Shown: positions 8,115 to 17,177 of the stretch, piece by piece
Numbering within the stretch: position 1 is the first letter of the stretch
How the letters are laid out: every line of letters starts with the position of its first letter
Source of the DNA: CAYRTV01 sp046483285
GTDB lineage: Bacteria; Acidobacteriota; Aminicenantia; Aminicenantales; Aminicenantaceae
Direction of reading: 5' to 3'
DNA length: 64,000 bases
Assembly: GCA_046483285.1 (NCBI GenBank)
Contig: JAWODN010000119.1
Span: forward strand, 1 to 64,000
Made by a program: the position numbers and the translations under genes
Notes under the pieces: generated by a model
Databases searched by the model: none
Seen by the model: only the letters and a program-made list of their open reading frames with translations
What the model was told of the DNA's origin: nothing

Positions 8115-9431
8115 TCACTTTGAAACGCCGGGCCCGATCAGGATGGAAACACGGTTTTCCGGGTTGAGGACATTTCTGAGAAACATATTAAACGCCTCCC
8201 AAGAAATATTTTTCATCTCCTTGAGAATTCCATGAAAAAATGAAGAGCCCAGTCCTGTCATTTCAAAAAAAGATATGGTTTGGACCCGCTGCTGTTTGGT
8301 TTCATTGGATCTGAGAAAAGAAGCCAGCGCATAATTCAGGATACTCTCCCATTCTTCTTTTCCCACGCCTTCGGAATAAATTTTATTCATTACGGCTTCC
8401 AGTTCGGCTTCGGCCGCCTCTTTTTTTCCGGATTCGGTTTCAAGGTAAACTTCCATCACCCCGCCTTCGCGAAAGTATTCCATTCTGGCATTGACGTGAT
8501 AGGCCAGTTTTTTTTCGTCTCGGAGAGGCCATAGTTTAGAGCCGATCCCTTTTCCCAAGACATGTTCCAGCAAAAAAGCGCCGGCATAACGGCGGGCATT
8601 CAGGGGAGGCAGCCGGTAGGCCATCCCCACCAGGGTCTGCCGGGTGCTTCGCTCAATGGTTTTGGTGCGGCTGTGGATTTCAGGAAGATAAAATTCAGAA
8701 CGGGCCGGAGGAGAGCCGGACGGGAATTTATTAAAATGTTCATCCAATAACCGGACAACAGTTTCCATATCCAAATCCGAACACACCATGGCCGTCATAT
8801 TGCCCGGGCGGAAATGGCTGTCAAAAAATTTCCGGATATCTTTTTTTTTGATGGATTTTATGGAGTCTTCAGTTCCGTAGATGGAACGTGCGTATCCGGT
8901 GCCGGGAAAAAGCAGTTCAACCGCGGTCTGATGAGCGGTATTTTCCGAATCATCCCGAAGGCTCTTTATTTGGCGTCCCATCTGTTCCTTGGCATGGTTG
9001 ATGCGTATCCCGGAGAGGAGGGGATTCCGCATAATCTCCGAGACAACTTTCAAAGAGTCTTCCAAATTATCTGACAGGCAGGCTATAGAAACAAGAGAGT
9101 AGTCCGCGCGGCCGGTCATTAAGAGCTGGGTCGCCTGGCCCATGATGGTTTGAGTCTTGGACCGGTCGGGAAGAACCAGGGTCATTCTGGTGGACAGGTA
9201 AGACAATCCGGATTTATCGGGGGGTTCGGCGAATTGTCCGCCAGCAATGGAAAATTGGAGGACCGTGATACGGGAAGAGGTGTCCTGCTGATAAATCAGG
9301 GGCATTCCTGAGGACAGTTGAACTTTTGCCAGCGTGTTTTTTTCACTTCTGGTCCCTGTGTCCGCATTTCCGGAAAAAGAAAGCACAGCCCAAAGAACAA
9401 GTCCGAAACAAACCTTACCGGCTTTTATCAC
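8115..9431 (-). CDS. M16 family peptidase-like protein, zinc site absent (partner subunit)
   Basis: 438 residues with an N-terminal hydrophobic segment (KVCFGLVLWAVLSFSGNA) typical of a signal peptide. The M16 fold is recognisable, but the HxxEH position reads SYLSTRMTL, so it cannot bind zinc. The C-terminal half keeps the substrate-side pattern RQTLVGMAYRLPPL with Arg and Tyr. This matches the inactive partner of two-subunit M16 peptidases. The ATGA overlap with the catalytic subunit upstream supports a heterodimer in the cell envelope. The substrate is unknown. Confidence 0.85.
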   Translation of the reverse strand: MIKAGKVCFGLVLWAVLSFSGNADTGTRSEKNTLAKVQLSSGMPLIYQQDTSSRITVLQFSIAGGQFAEPPDKSGLSYLSTRMTLVLPDRSKTQTIMGQATQLLMTGRADYSLVSIACLSDNLEDSLKVVSEIMRNPLLSGIRINHAKEQMGRQIKSLRDDSENTAHQTAVELLFPGTGYARSIYGTEDSIKSIKKKDIRKFFDSHFRPGNMTAMVCSDLDMETVVRLLDEHFNKFPSGSPPARSEFYLPEIHSRTKTIERSTRQTLVGMAYRLPPLNARRYAGAFLLEHVLGKGIGSKLWPLRDEKKLAYHVNARMEYFREGGVMEVYLETESGKKEAAEAELEAVMNKIYSEGVGKEEWESILNYALASFLRSNETKQQRVQTISFFEMTGLGSSFFHGILKEMKNISWEAFNMFLRNVLNPENRVSILIGPGVSK

Positions 9432-10795
9432 GGTTTCTCCTTTTTCTGCGGCGTAATGCTGACCACCACCTGTTTGCCCCCGGCGAGATAATCTCCGGCG
9501 GCCGTGCGCAGATCCGTTGAGCCGGCTTCACGGATTTTATCAAGATACACACCGCGGTCATCCAATTCGTTCAACAGCATATAGCGGGCTATGGAAAACG
9601 CCTGGCTCAGACCTTTTTCCCGGCCTGTTTCCGTGGCGTACCGGATGCGGTTTTTGGCGCTTTCCAGAAAATCAAAAGCGTACCGGGAGGCTTCTCCCAT
9701 GTGGTCGCTTTTAGAATAATTGAGTTTTGAAGTGGTGTTGAAATACCTTTGGATAACATGTTTGGCGGTTTTTAGATGTCCGGGATCCAGCCCTAAATAA
9801 ATGGTCAGAACACCTCCATAGCGATAGGCCGAGTAACCCATCCGCAGGGATTGAGGGGTGATCCGCCTTTCAGCCAGCGGGTGATAAAGCAGCGGATTGA
9901 CTCCTCTTCCGAAGACTTCGGTCAACAAATCAACGAGATATTGATCCTCATGGTTGTAATCCGGCGCCGGCAGACCGACAGCCAGATAAGCCTGGTGAAC
10001 ATCCATTTCTTTTTCGATCTCAACGTTTTTTTCCAGCGGAGCGGCTTTTTCCAGGCGTACGGCGGGAAATTCGGCTTCAGGTTCCGTTCCCAAAGTGTTG
10101 TTGACCATTTCTTCCATTTCGGAAAGAGAAAACTCTCCCGCCACGGCCAGAGCCGCATTGGAAGTCACGAAATATTTATTATAAAATTTTTGGATTTGCC
10201 CTATGGAAGCGTTTTTAATGATGTCTTTTTTGCCTAAGACAGGCCGGTGATAGGGATGGCCGGGAAAAATATTTTGATGAATCAATGACATCGCTGTCCG
10301 GAAAGGATCATCTTCCGCCTGGTTGATTTCTTCCAGAATGACCTTTTTTTCTTTTTCCAGAGCCTCCCGGGTTATAGAGAGCCGGAAAATGACGTCTTTG
10401 AGGTGGTTCAGGGCGAATTCAGCGTATTCTGCAGGAAGTGACATCTCAAACACCGTCAGGTCCCGTCCGGTATGGGCGTTGAAATAGGCTCCGTTCCGGC
10501 GGATTTCCTTGCGGATTGTTTCGGGAGAGCGGGTTTCCGTTCCGAAAAACAAGAGAGAATGTTCCAAAATATGCACAAACCCATTGGTCCGGTCCGTTTC
10601 GTTTTTGGAGCCCACATCAAAAGCCAAAACAATATTCACCAAGGGCAGACCGGATTTCTCGGAAAGAAAAACTTTGAGGCCGTTATCCATTTGGATATAG
10701 CGGCTGGTTTCTTCATTTTCCTGCGAGGCCAATTGGGATGGCGGAGGGAGGATGAGAAAAAAGCAAACCAAATATTTGACAATTCTGATTTTCAT
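9428..10795 (-). CDS. M16 family zinc peptidase, catalytic subunit
   Basis: 455 residues. A signal peptide of about 25 residues (MKIRIVKYLVCFFLILPPP) directs export. The inverted zinc motif HILEH is near residue 75, and the third ligand Glu lies about 75 residues later in KKVILEEINQAEDDPF. It is followed by two M16 halves of normal size. It forms an operon with the inactive partner gene. Family members degrade peptides or process exported proteins; the specific substrate cannot be told from sequence. A TATAAT-like box on the minus strand lies near 10824-10829, but a good -35 is not evident. Confidence 0.9.
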   Translation of the reverse strand: MKIRIVKYLVCFFLILPPPSQLASQENEETSRYIQMDNGLKVFLSEKSGLPLVNIVLAFDVGSKNETDRTNGFVHILEHSLLFFGTETRSPETIRKEIRRNGAYFNAHTGRDLTVFEMSLPAEYAEFALNHLKDVIFRLSITREALEKEKKVILEEINQAEDDPFRTAMSLIHQNIFPGHPYHRPVLGKKDIIKNASIGQIQKFYNKYFVTSNAALAVAGEFSLSEMEEMVNNTLGTEPEAEFPAVRLEKAAPLEKNVEIEKEMDVHQAYLAVGLPAPDYNHEDQYLVDLLTEVFGRGVNPLLYHPLAERRITPQSLRMGYSAYRYGGVLTIYLGLDPGHLKTAKHVIQRYFNTTSKLNYSKSDHMGEASRYAFDFLESAKNRIRYATETGREKGLSQAFSIARYMLLNELDDRGVYLDKIREAGSTDLRTAAGDYLAGGKQVVVSITPQKKEKP

Positions 10796-10927
10796 AAAGC
10801 CATCCGGATATAGCCTTGCTTAAATTATACTACATCAACCTTCCTGTTCTTGACAAGAGGGCCCCCGCCGGAATGGGGCGCATGCCGTTTTTCGGTTCAC
10901 CCGGGAAAATAAGGAAAACCTTGAACG

Positions 10928-10953
10928 ACAATTTTAAAACTCATGAAAATTGT
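10928..10953. promoter_or_regulatory. Inverted repeat, possible activator (UAS) site
   Basis: ACAATTTT at 10928-10935 and AAAATTGT at 10946-10953 form a perfect 8-bp inverted repeat with a 10-bp spacer. It lies about 75-100 bp upstream of the sigma-54-type promoter at 11025, the distance range typical for binding sites of sigma-54 activators. Whether the adjacent activator binds here is inference. Confidence 0.4.
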
Positions 10954-11024
10954 TATAATCATAAAGATGGCAAAAGCCTGACCGGCCTATTTGGGGGCCG
11001 GGTTGAGGAATGAATTTATTTGGT

Positions 11025-11040
11025 TTGGCATGATTCTTGT
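11025..11040 (+). promoter_or_regulatory. Sigma-54-type promoter (baeRF-like gene)
   Basis: TTGGCATG-ATTC-TTGT, with spacing identical to the copies at 3412 and 44410. Transcription would start near 11052, within the AGGAGG-containing leader just before ATG 11069, so the exact start decides whether that site is on the mRNA. Confidence 0.72.
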
Positions 11041-11068
11041 ATTTGACAAGGGCTAGGAGGTATTAATA

Positions 11069-12220
11069 ATGCGTTTGCTTGGAAAAAAAGAACTGAATGC
11101 TTTAATGGAACAAAAAGGTCCCTATTGCGTTTCCGTCTACATGCCGACGGAAAAAGCGGGACGAGAAACCCGGATGAATCCCATTAGATTCAAAAATCTT
11201 ATCAGTGCCGCAGAAAAGAGGCTGGGGGAAACGGATTTGAGTTCCAAGGAGACCGCCGCCATCCTCAAACCGGCCAATGACCTGTTGCTGAATTCGGTTT
11301 TCTGGCAGCATCAAAGCGAAGGCTTGGCCGTGTTCATCACCCCTGAAAATTTTTATCACTTCCAGCTCCCGATAAGTTTTCATGAGGAGATGATCATAAA
11401 CAACCGGTTTTACTTAAAACCTCTGCTTTCTCTTTTCAGTGGAGACGGGCGATTTTATATTTTAGCATTGAGTCAAAAAAATGTTCGCTTGCTGCAGGCT
11501 TCGCGCTTCAGCTTCAGTGAAATCCCGCTTGAAGATATCCCCACCAGCATGGAGGAAGCTTTGGGATATGACGCTCTGGAGCAGCATCTGCAATTCCATG
11601 TGGCCAGCCGATCGGGAAAAAAACGGGGGGACCTTATGTTTCATGGGCAAGGCGGAGGCGAGGATGATTTTAAAAAAGATATTCAGCGGTACTTTCACAG
11701 AGTGGATAAAGGCCTTCGTAAGATTTTATCCGGAGAAAGCGCTCCTATGGTCTTGGCGGGAGTCGAATATATCCTTCCTCTGTTCAAGAACGTCAGCTCA
11801 TATGCCAATTTTTTGGATGAAGCCGTGACCGGAAATCCGGATGAGTGGAGTGCGGAAGAGCTGCATGAAAAAGCATGGGAAACTGTTGAGCCCAATTTCA
11901 AAAAGGAGCAGGAAAAAGCGATGAAGCAGTTTCAAGATTTGCTCCATACGCCTCAAACTTCCCAGGATCTTAAGAAAATTCTCCCCGCAGCTCAGCACGG
12001 GAGGCTGGGTTGGCTCTTTATGGATGCGGCCGATCAAAGATGGGGGACTTTTCTGCCGGACAAAAATCAGGTGAAAATCGAGAAAGAGAAAAAAACCGGG
12101 TTGGAAGAGCTTATTGACCTTGCTGCTGTCAAAACATTGGAGCATGGCGGTGTGGTGTATGCCTTGAAAAAAGAAGAGATGCCCGTCAAATCGCCGGTGG
12201 CGGCTGTTTTCCGCTGGTGA
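11069..12220 (+). CDS. baeRF-like (bacterial release-factor-1-like) family protein
   Basis: 383 residues, cytoplasmic, no membrane segments. The order of segments (VSVYMPTEKAGRE at the start, FYILALSQKNVRLLQASR near 130-150, a glycine-rich GQGGGEDD, YFHRVDKGLRKIL, then LVLAG-like PMVLAGVEYILPLF, and a C-terminal LIDLAAVKTLEHGGVVYAL) fits the bacterial archaeo-eukaryotic release-factor (baeRF) families described from comparative genomics. Function in bacteria is unproven; ribosome rescue or stress roles have been proposed. AGGAGG precedes the ATG. It lies between a sigma-54-type promoter and the gene for a sigma-54 activator, so it is likely stress-regulated. Confidence 0.65.
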   Translation: MRLLGKKELNALMEQKGPYCVSVYMPTEKAGRETRMNPIRFKNLISAAEKRLGETDLSSKETAAILKPANDLLLNSVFWQHQSEGLAVFITPENFYHFQLPISFHEEMIINNRFYLKPLLSLFSGDGRFYILALSQKNVRLLQASRFSFSEIPLEDIPTSMEEALGYDALEQHLQFHVASRSGKKRGDLMFHGQGGGEDDFKKDIQRYFHRVDKGLRKILSGESAPMVLAGVEYILPLFKNVSSYANFLDEAVTGNPDEWSAEELHEKAWETVEPNFKKEQEKAMKQFQDLLHTPQTSQDLKKILPAAQHGRLGWLFMDAADQRWGTFLPDKNQVKIEKEKKTGLEELIDLAAVKTLEHGGVVYALKKEEMPVKSPVAAVFRW

Positions 12221-12361
12221 TTTTTTTATGCTGTTTTTTGCCATTTTCTTCCGAAAGGAATATATTTAACCTGGCCGGGATGATGAATAGGCCGGGGTGA
12301 CTCCATATGCGGGGCGCACGGCAGGCCAGTGGGGGTTAGGGACTGTGGAAGGATACAGAAA

Positions 12362-13810
12362 ATGACTGCGAAACGGAAAGAAAAAATTCTGGTGGTGGAT
12401 GATGAGAAGAATATCAGGAATTCTCTCAAAATGATTTTTGAATATGAGGGATATTCGGTTTTGGAAGCTGAAGACGGGGAAAAAGCAATGGAAGTCTTTG
12501 AGGAAGCCATCGGGATCGACCTTATCCTTCTGGATGTCCAGCTTCCCGGGAAGAATGGACTGGAGATATTGAAGGAACTCAAGCAAAAGCCGTTTTCTCC
12601 TGAAGTTATCATGATTTCTGGTCATGGAACCGTCCCGACCGCTGTCGAAGCCACCAAATTGGGGGCCTTTGACTTTTTGGAAAAACCGCTTAAACGGGAG
12701 CGGGTTCTGCTGAGTGTGCGGAATGCCCTCAGCCGGAAGCATCTTGTCCGGGAAAATATAAATCTGCGGCAGAAAGCAGAAAAACAATATCAATTAGTCG
12801 GGAATTCTCCTGTGATGAAAAAACTATGGGAAGAAATAAAAAAGATCGCTCCCACCAACACCACAGTCATGATTTATGGGGAAAGCGGCACCGGCAAAGA
12901 ACTTATCGCCCGTGCCGTCCACTCCCGGAGCCGTAGAGCCAAGGAAGCTTTCATCCAGGTGAACTGCGCCGCCATTCCGGAAGAATTGATTGAAAGTGAA
13001 TTGTTCGGCCACGTCAAGGGCGCATTCACCGGAGCGACGGATAAAAAGCCGGGAAAATTTGAATTAGCGGACGGAGGTACCATTTTTCTGGACGAGATTG
13101 CGGATATGAGCCTGAAAACCCAATCGAAAGTGCTTCGGGTTCTGGAAGAAGGAGAGGTGCAGAAAGTGGGTTCCTCCAAGATCGATAAAGTGGATGTCCG
13201 GGTGATCGCCGCCACCAATAAAGACCTGAAGCAGGAAATATCCCGGAACAATTTCCGGGAGGATTTGTATTTCCGTTTAAATGTGGTTCCCCTGTATTCT
13301 CCCCCTCTGCGGGAAAAACCGGAGGATATCCCGCTTCTGGTTGAATATTTCGCCGGTTTGTTTGTCACTGATAATAATTTCAAGAAAAAAAATTTTTCCG
13401 GCAGCGCCCTGGAAGCCATGCGGAGGCACCACTGGAAAGGCAATGTCAGGGAATTAAAGAACGTGGTTGAGAGATTGATTGTTATGAGTGAAAAAGGTAC
13501 AATAGAAGCAAAGGACCTTCCGGAACAAATAAAAGGGGAAAACAAAATCTTTTTACCGGATACGGATGAGGTGAAAAGTCTGAAAGAATTCCGGGAACAG
13601 GCGGAAAAACAGTATATTCTGGCCCGTTTGAAAGAGAATGACTGGAATATATCCCGTACCGCCAGGGATATTGATACTCCGAGAAGTAATTTATATAAAA
13701 AGTTAGACCAGCATGGAATAAAAATAACGTCCGGAGTGGATGAGGTGGTTGCTTCTTCCGAACAGGAAGGGGAGGAAAGTCCGAACTCCACAGGGCAGGA
13801 TGGTCGCTAA
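12362..13810 (+). CDS. Sigma-54-dependent response regulator (NtrC family)
   Basis: 482 residues. Receiver domain about 1-120 (ILVVDDEKN, phosphorylation site in LILLDVQLPGKNG, later lysine in FLEKPLKRE). AAA+ domain about 145-385: Walker A GESGTGKE, the sigma-54 contact loop GAFTGA, and Walker B GGTIFLDEIADMS. A Fis-type helix-turn-helix follows (about 430-468, WNISRTARDIDTPRSNLYKKL). No histidine kinase gene is adjacent. Start ATG 12362 follows GGAAGGA; an upstream start at 12329 lacks this. The last 28 or so codons run into RNase P RNA and look like a read-through tail rather than part of the fold. Confidence 0.92.
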   Translation: MTAKRKEKILVVDDEKNIRNSLKMIFEYEGYSVLEAEDGEKAMEVFEEAIGIDLILLDVQLPGKNGLEILKELKQKPFSPEVIMISGHGTVPTAVEATKLGAFDFLEKPLKRERVLLSVRNALSRKHLVRENINLRQKAEKQYQLVGNSPVMKKLWEEIKKIAPTNTTVMIYGESGTGKELIARAVHSRSRRAKEAFIQVNCAAIPEELIESELFGHVKGAFTGATDKKPGKFELADGGTIFLDEIADMSLKTQSKVLRVLEEGEVQKVGSSKIDKVDVRVIAATNKDLKQEISRNNFREDLYFRLNVVPLYSPPLREKPEDIPLLVEYFAGLFVTDNNFKKKNFSGSALEAMRRHHWKGNVRELKNVVERLIVMSEKGTIEAKDLPEQIKGENKIFLPDTDEVKSLKEFREQAEKQYILARLKENDWNISRTARDIDTPRSNLYKKLDQHGIKITSGVDEVVASSEQEGEESPNSTGQDGR

Positions 13811-14096
13811 CAGCGACTCCGGGCAACCGGAGGAAAGTGCCGCAGAAAACAAACCGCCTGGGGAATGATTGTCCGCAGGCAAGGGTGAAAAGGTGAGGTA
13901 AGAGCTCACCGCTTTGAGAGTGATCTCAAAGGCACGGTAAACCCCATCCGGAGCAAGGCCAAATTGGCCCTGATGAGGCGGCCCGTCTCATGGGGCGGGT
14001 AGGCCGCTTATGCTTTATTTCGGCAAAGCGCAGATAAATAACCACCCCCGCCTCCGGCGGGAACAGAATTCGGCTTATGTCCCGCTCCGGACGTTT
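13727..14096 (+). ncRNA. rnpB: RNase P RNA, bacterial type A
   Basis: The conserved blocks appear in order: GAGGAAAGTCCGAACTCC (13772-13789), AGGAAAGTGCCGCAGAAAAC (13831-13850), AGGTGAGGTAAGAGCTCACC with its flanks (13890-13911), AAACCCCATCCGGAGCAAGG, and ACAGAATTCGGCTTA (14064-14078). P4 pairs as CCGAA (13781-13785) with TTCGG (14069-14073), replacing the more usual CCGGG/CCCGG, which is a covariation. P1 pairs ACGTCCGGAGTGG (13727-13739) with CCCGCTCCGGACGT (14081-14094), followed directly by a T run that could terminate. It forms the catalytic RNA that matures tRNA 5' ends. Its first 84 nt overlap the activator gene. Confidence 0.95.
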
Positions 14097-14194
14097 TTCC
14101 CATTCATATCAACAGCATTTATTTTAATTCCGGTCCGCTCATCATCCGGACTGATTTTAGGGCATAAGAAATTTCAGAATTTTCAAACGGGGAG

Positions 14195-15625
14195 TCACAA
14201 CACAGGAAGAGACATCACGGCCTGTTTGATAAAAATAATGACATTTCCCGGGAACAGCCCCAGCTGCAACACACCGTACAAACAAACAAAAAGGACCAGG
14301 AACAAGGCCGGGTTTTCAACAAAAATCTCTATTTTATGCACCGGTTCCCGCATATACATGATGACGATGATTCTCAGGTAATAATAAACGGATATTAAAC
14401 TGGCGATGACGCCGATGATCACCAATGGGATCATATCCTGACGGACGGCTGCGGAAAACACATAAAATTTCGCCAGAAATCCTCCGGTGGGAGGGAATCC
14501 GGCAAGGGAAAACAGAAAAACGGAAAGAGTGGCCCCGATCCAGGGATACTTGAATCCGATTCCTGCGTACTGGTCGATTTCCAGGTATTCTTCCCCTTTC
14601 CGGCTGAGTCCCGTGACTGCAGTGAACGCCCCGATATTCATAAACAAATATACGGTGAGATAAAAAAGCAGGCTGAAATTATCCTTGGCCAGCACCGCGA
14701 TCAGGATATAGCCGGCGTGGGCGATGCTGGAATAGGCCAGCATCCGTTTGATGTTTTTTTGTTTGATCGCCAGGATGTTCCCAATCATCATCGTCAGTAC
14801 GGCCAGCACCCAGAGCGCGTTTCGGAATGCTTCTGAATAGAGGGCGGATTCCCAGTAGGGAGTAAAGAGTGTGACAAAAACAGCGAATCCGGCGGTTTTG
14901 GGAATGACTGAGAAAAAAGCTGTCACAGGAGTGGGCGAACCTTGGTAAACATCCGGGGTCCACATATGGAAGGGAACCAGCGCGATTTTGAATCCGAATC
15001 CCACCAGAACCAATCCCAACCCGATAATGGCGGTGATCTCCCGTCCGGTTTGAACGGCATCCATTATGGAGGGAATAGAGGTGGTTTTGGAGGCGCCGAA
15101 TAAAAGCGCGATGCCGTAAATGAGAAAAGCGGACGCAAAACTTCCCAGGAGAAAATATTTGACCGCGGCTTCACCTGATTTGAGATTATTTCTCTGCAAT
15201 CCGGCCAGGGCGTAACTGGACATGGACAGCACTTCCAATCCCAGAAAAATAATCACCAGGTCTTTGGAAGTGACCATAATGACGCCCCCGGTCAGCGCCA
15301 GCAGAAGCAGGGCGTAATATTCACCGAAGTTCATTTCCTGATGGTCGATGTACTTCATGGAGATAAGCATCACTAAAAAAGTGGTTATGACGAGAATCAG
15401 CAGGAAAAAGAGCGAAACCTGATCTAAAATCAGATAGCCGCTGAAAAAGCTGTAATTTTTTCCCCAGGAGAGAATGCAAAACGCGGCGCTTATGATGAGG
15501 AAAACAACTCCTGTAAATGCCAAATGGTTTTTGTTTTTCCTGGGGAAAAAGACTTCCAGCAATAGGATGATAAGGGATCCGGCCATCAGGCTGACTGTCG
15601 GGGCTGTTGCCAATATATTATTCAT
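14195..15625 (-). CDS. nuoN: NADH-quinone oxidoreductase subunit N
   Basis: 476 residues, about 13-14 hydrophobic membrane segments, the Mrp-type antiporter fold of complex I. Typical stretches are GLEVLSMSSYALAGL, SGEAAVKYFLLGSFAS with its conserved Lys, FHMWTPDVYQGSPTPV and the discontinuous-helix region RMLAYSSIAHAGYI. It is the last gene of a nuoJKLMN unit and overlaps nuoM by 8 bp. It is part of the proton-pumping membrane arm. Confidence 0.95.
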   Translation of the reverse strand: MNNILATAPTVSLMAGSLIILLLEVFFPRKNKNHLAFTGVVFLIISAAFCILSWGKNYSFFSGYLILDQVSLFFLLILVITTFLVMLISMKYIDHQEMNFGEYYALLLLALTGGVIMVTSKDLVIIFLGLEVLSMSSYALAGLQRNNLKSGEAAVKYFLLGSFASAFLIYGIALLFGASKTTSIPSIMDAVQTGREITAIIGLGLVLVGFGFKIALVPFHMWTPDVYQGSPTPVTAFFSVIPKTAGFAVFVTLFTPYWESALYSEAFRNALWVLAVLTMMIGNILAIKQKNIKRMLAYSSIAHAGYILIAVLAKDNFSLLFYLTVYLFMNIGAFTAVTGLSRKGEEYLEIDQYAGIGFKYPWIGATLSVFLFSLAGFPPTGGFLAKFYVFSAAVRQDMIPLVIIGVIASLISVYYYLRIIVIMYMREPVHKIEIFVENPALFLVLFVCLYGVLQLGLFPGNVIIFIKQAVMSLPVL

Positions 15626-17174
15626 GGGATTCGGTCATATGCTCAATTTTTTCTGAATTTTTTCCCGGAATTTTATCCTGCACAAAAACGGATTGCCGGT
15701 TTTGGACCTGGTTTATGATGAACTCAACCGAGGCCTCCATCTTTTCTAGAAAAGGACGGGGATAGATGCCCATTAAGAAAATCAGGATCAAGATGGGAAT
15801 GAAATATCCCAATTCCCTTTTGCTCAGATCATTAAACTGCTTAACATGCTGATGGGTTATAGGGCCTTGCATAACCCTCTGATACATCCATAAGAGATAA
15901 GCCGCTCCCAAAATAATGGTGGTCACACCCAGTACGGCCATGAGCGGGCTGGTCTGAAATATTCCGAATAAACAAAGAACCTCTCCCACAAACCCGTTCA
16001 ATCCGGGAAGGCCCGCGGAGGAGAGAATGACGATCAGAAAAACCGCCGCAAAAACCGGCATCCGGCGGCTGACGCCCCCGTAATCTTTTATCAAGCGGGT
16101 ATGGGCCCGCTGGTAAAGGATGCCCACACAAAGAAACAAAGCGCCTGTGCTCAATCCATGATTCAGCATTTGATATATTGCGCCCTGCAGGGAATCCAAA
16201 TTCACAGCGAAAACAGCCAGCATGATTAATCCCATATGGCTGACGCTGGAATAGGCCACCAGGGATTTAACATCTTTTTGGGTTAAAGCCATCAAGGCCC
16301 CGTATATAATTCCAATGACACTGAGAACCATGAGCAGGGGAACGAACTTTTCCACGGCTTCCGGAAAAAGGGGCAGCCCGAAACGCAAAAATCCGTAGGT
16401 GCCCATTTTGAGAAGCACTCCGGCCAGGATGACCGAACCGGCAGTGGGCGCTTCCACATGGGCATCCGGAAGCCAGGTGTGGAAGGGAAACATGGGAACT
16501 TTAATGGCGAAAGCAAGACCGAAGGCCAGAAAAAGCCAGGTCTGAATTCCGGGAGGCAATATAATTTCATAGAAGTCAAAAATATTGAGCGAAAAGACAC
16601 CGGTCGCTTTATAGTACAGGGAATAGAGGAAAATAATCGCCACCAGCATCAGAAGGCTTCCGAACATGGTGAACAAGACGAATTTGACGGTGGCGTAAAT
16701 GCGGCGTTTGCCGCCCCATATTCCGATTAAAAAATACATGGGAATGAGCATGGCTTCCCAGAAAATATAGAAAAGAAAAAGGTTGAGCGAAACGAACACA
16801 CCGATGATGCCGCACTGAAGCATCAGCATGAACATGTGATATTCTTTGACATGCTTTTCGATGGCGGTCCACGAAGAGAGGATGATGATCGGCATCAGAA
16901 AATTAGTCAGCAGCACCAAAAGCAGGCTGATTCCGTCCACCCCCACGTGGTATTCCAGCCCGAATCCCAGCCACTGGGATTTTTCCGTAAACTGGGGGGC
17001 TGAGATTCCGTTTTCAAACCGGAAAAACAAGATCAAGGATAACAGGAAGTTGATAAGCGTGATTCCCAACGCCAAATGCCTTGCCAGGCGGTGTTCGTTC
17101 CGGTGGATAAAAACAAAGAGAACCGCTCCCAGCAGCGGGAAAAAGGTCACAAGCGACACAATTGGTATATTCAT
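15618..17174 (-). CDS. nuoM: NADH-quinone oxidoreductase subunit M
   Basis: 518 residues with about 14 membrane segments. The antiporter-like signatures FWEAMLIPMYFLIGIWGG, AIKVPMFPFHTWLPDAHVEA and KSLVAYSSVSHMGL are intact, including the Glu and Lys residues used for proton transfer. The unusually charged C-terminus after ERMEAS-like helix residues is normal for the family. The next gene starts within its 3' end. It belongs to the distal membrane arm of complex I. Confidence 0.95.
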   Translation of the reverse strand: MNIPIVSLVTFFPLLGAVLFVFIHRNEHRLARHLALGITLINFLLSLILFFRFENGISAPQFTEKSQWLGFGLEYHVGVDGISLLLVLLTNFLMPIIILSSWTAIEKHVKEYHMFMLMLQCGIIGVFVSLNLFLFYIFWEAMLIPMYFLIGIWGGKRRIYATVKFVLFTMFGSLLMLVAIIFLYSLYYKATGVFSLNIFDFYEIILPPGIQTWLFLAFGLAFAIKVPMFPFHTWLPDAHVEAPTAGSVILAGVLLKMGTYGFLRFGLPLFPEAVEKFVPLLMVLSVIGIIYGALMALTQKDVKSLVAYSSVSHMGLIMLAVFAVNLDSLQGAIYQMLNHGLSTGALFLCVGILYQRAHTRLIKDYGGVSRRMPVFAAVFLIVILSSAGLPGLNGFVGEVLCLFGIFQTSPLMAVLGVTTIILGAAYLLWMYQRVMQGPITHQHVKQFNDLSKRELGYFIPILILIFLMGIYPRPFLEKMEASVEFIINQVQNRQSVFVQDKIPGKNSEKIEHMTESHE

Positions 17175-17177
17175 GGT

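Noticed and set aside
7917..8123. 68-codon + strand frame between the DapA-like and M16 genes
   Set aside because: It overlaps the minus-strand promoter, has no ribosome site and no family resemblance.
8994..9010. TTGGCATG box on the + strand resembling the sigma-54-type promoters
   Set aside because: It is antisense within the M16 partner gene, has no gene downstream on that strand, and the -12 part departs from the others.
14135..14156. GTCCG...CGGAC hairpin with TTTT downstream, possible terminator after rnpB
   Set aside because: The stem is short and the T run weak; the T run right after P1 of rnpB is a better candidate end.
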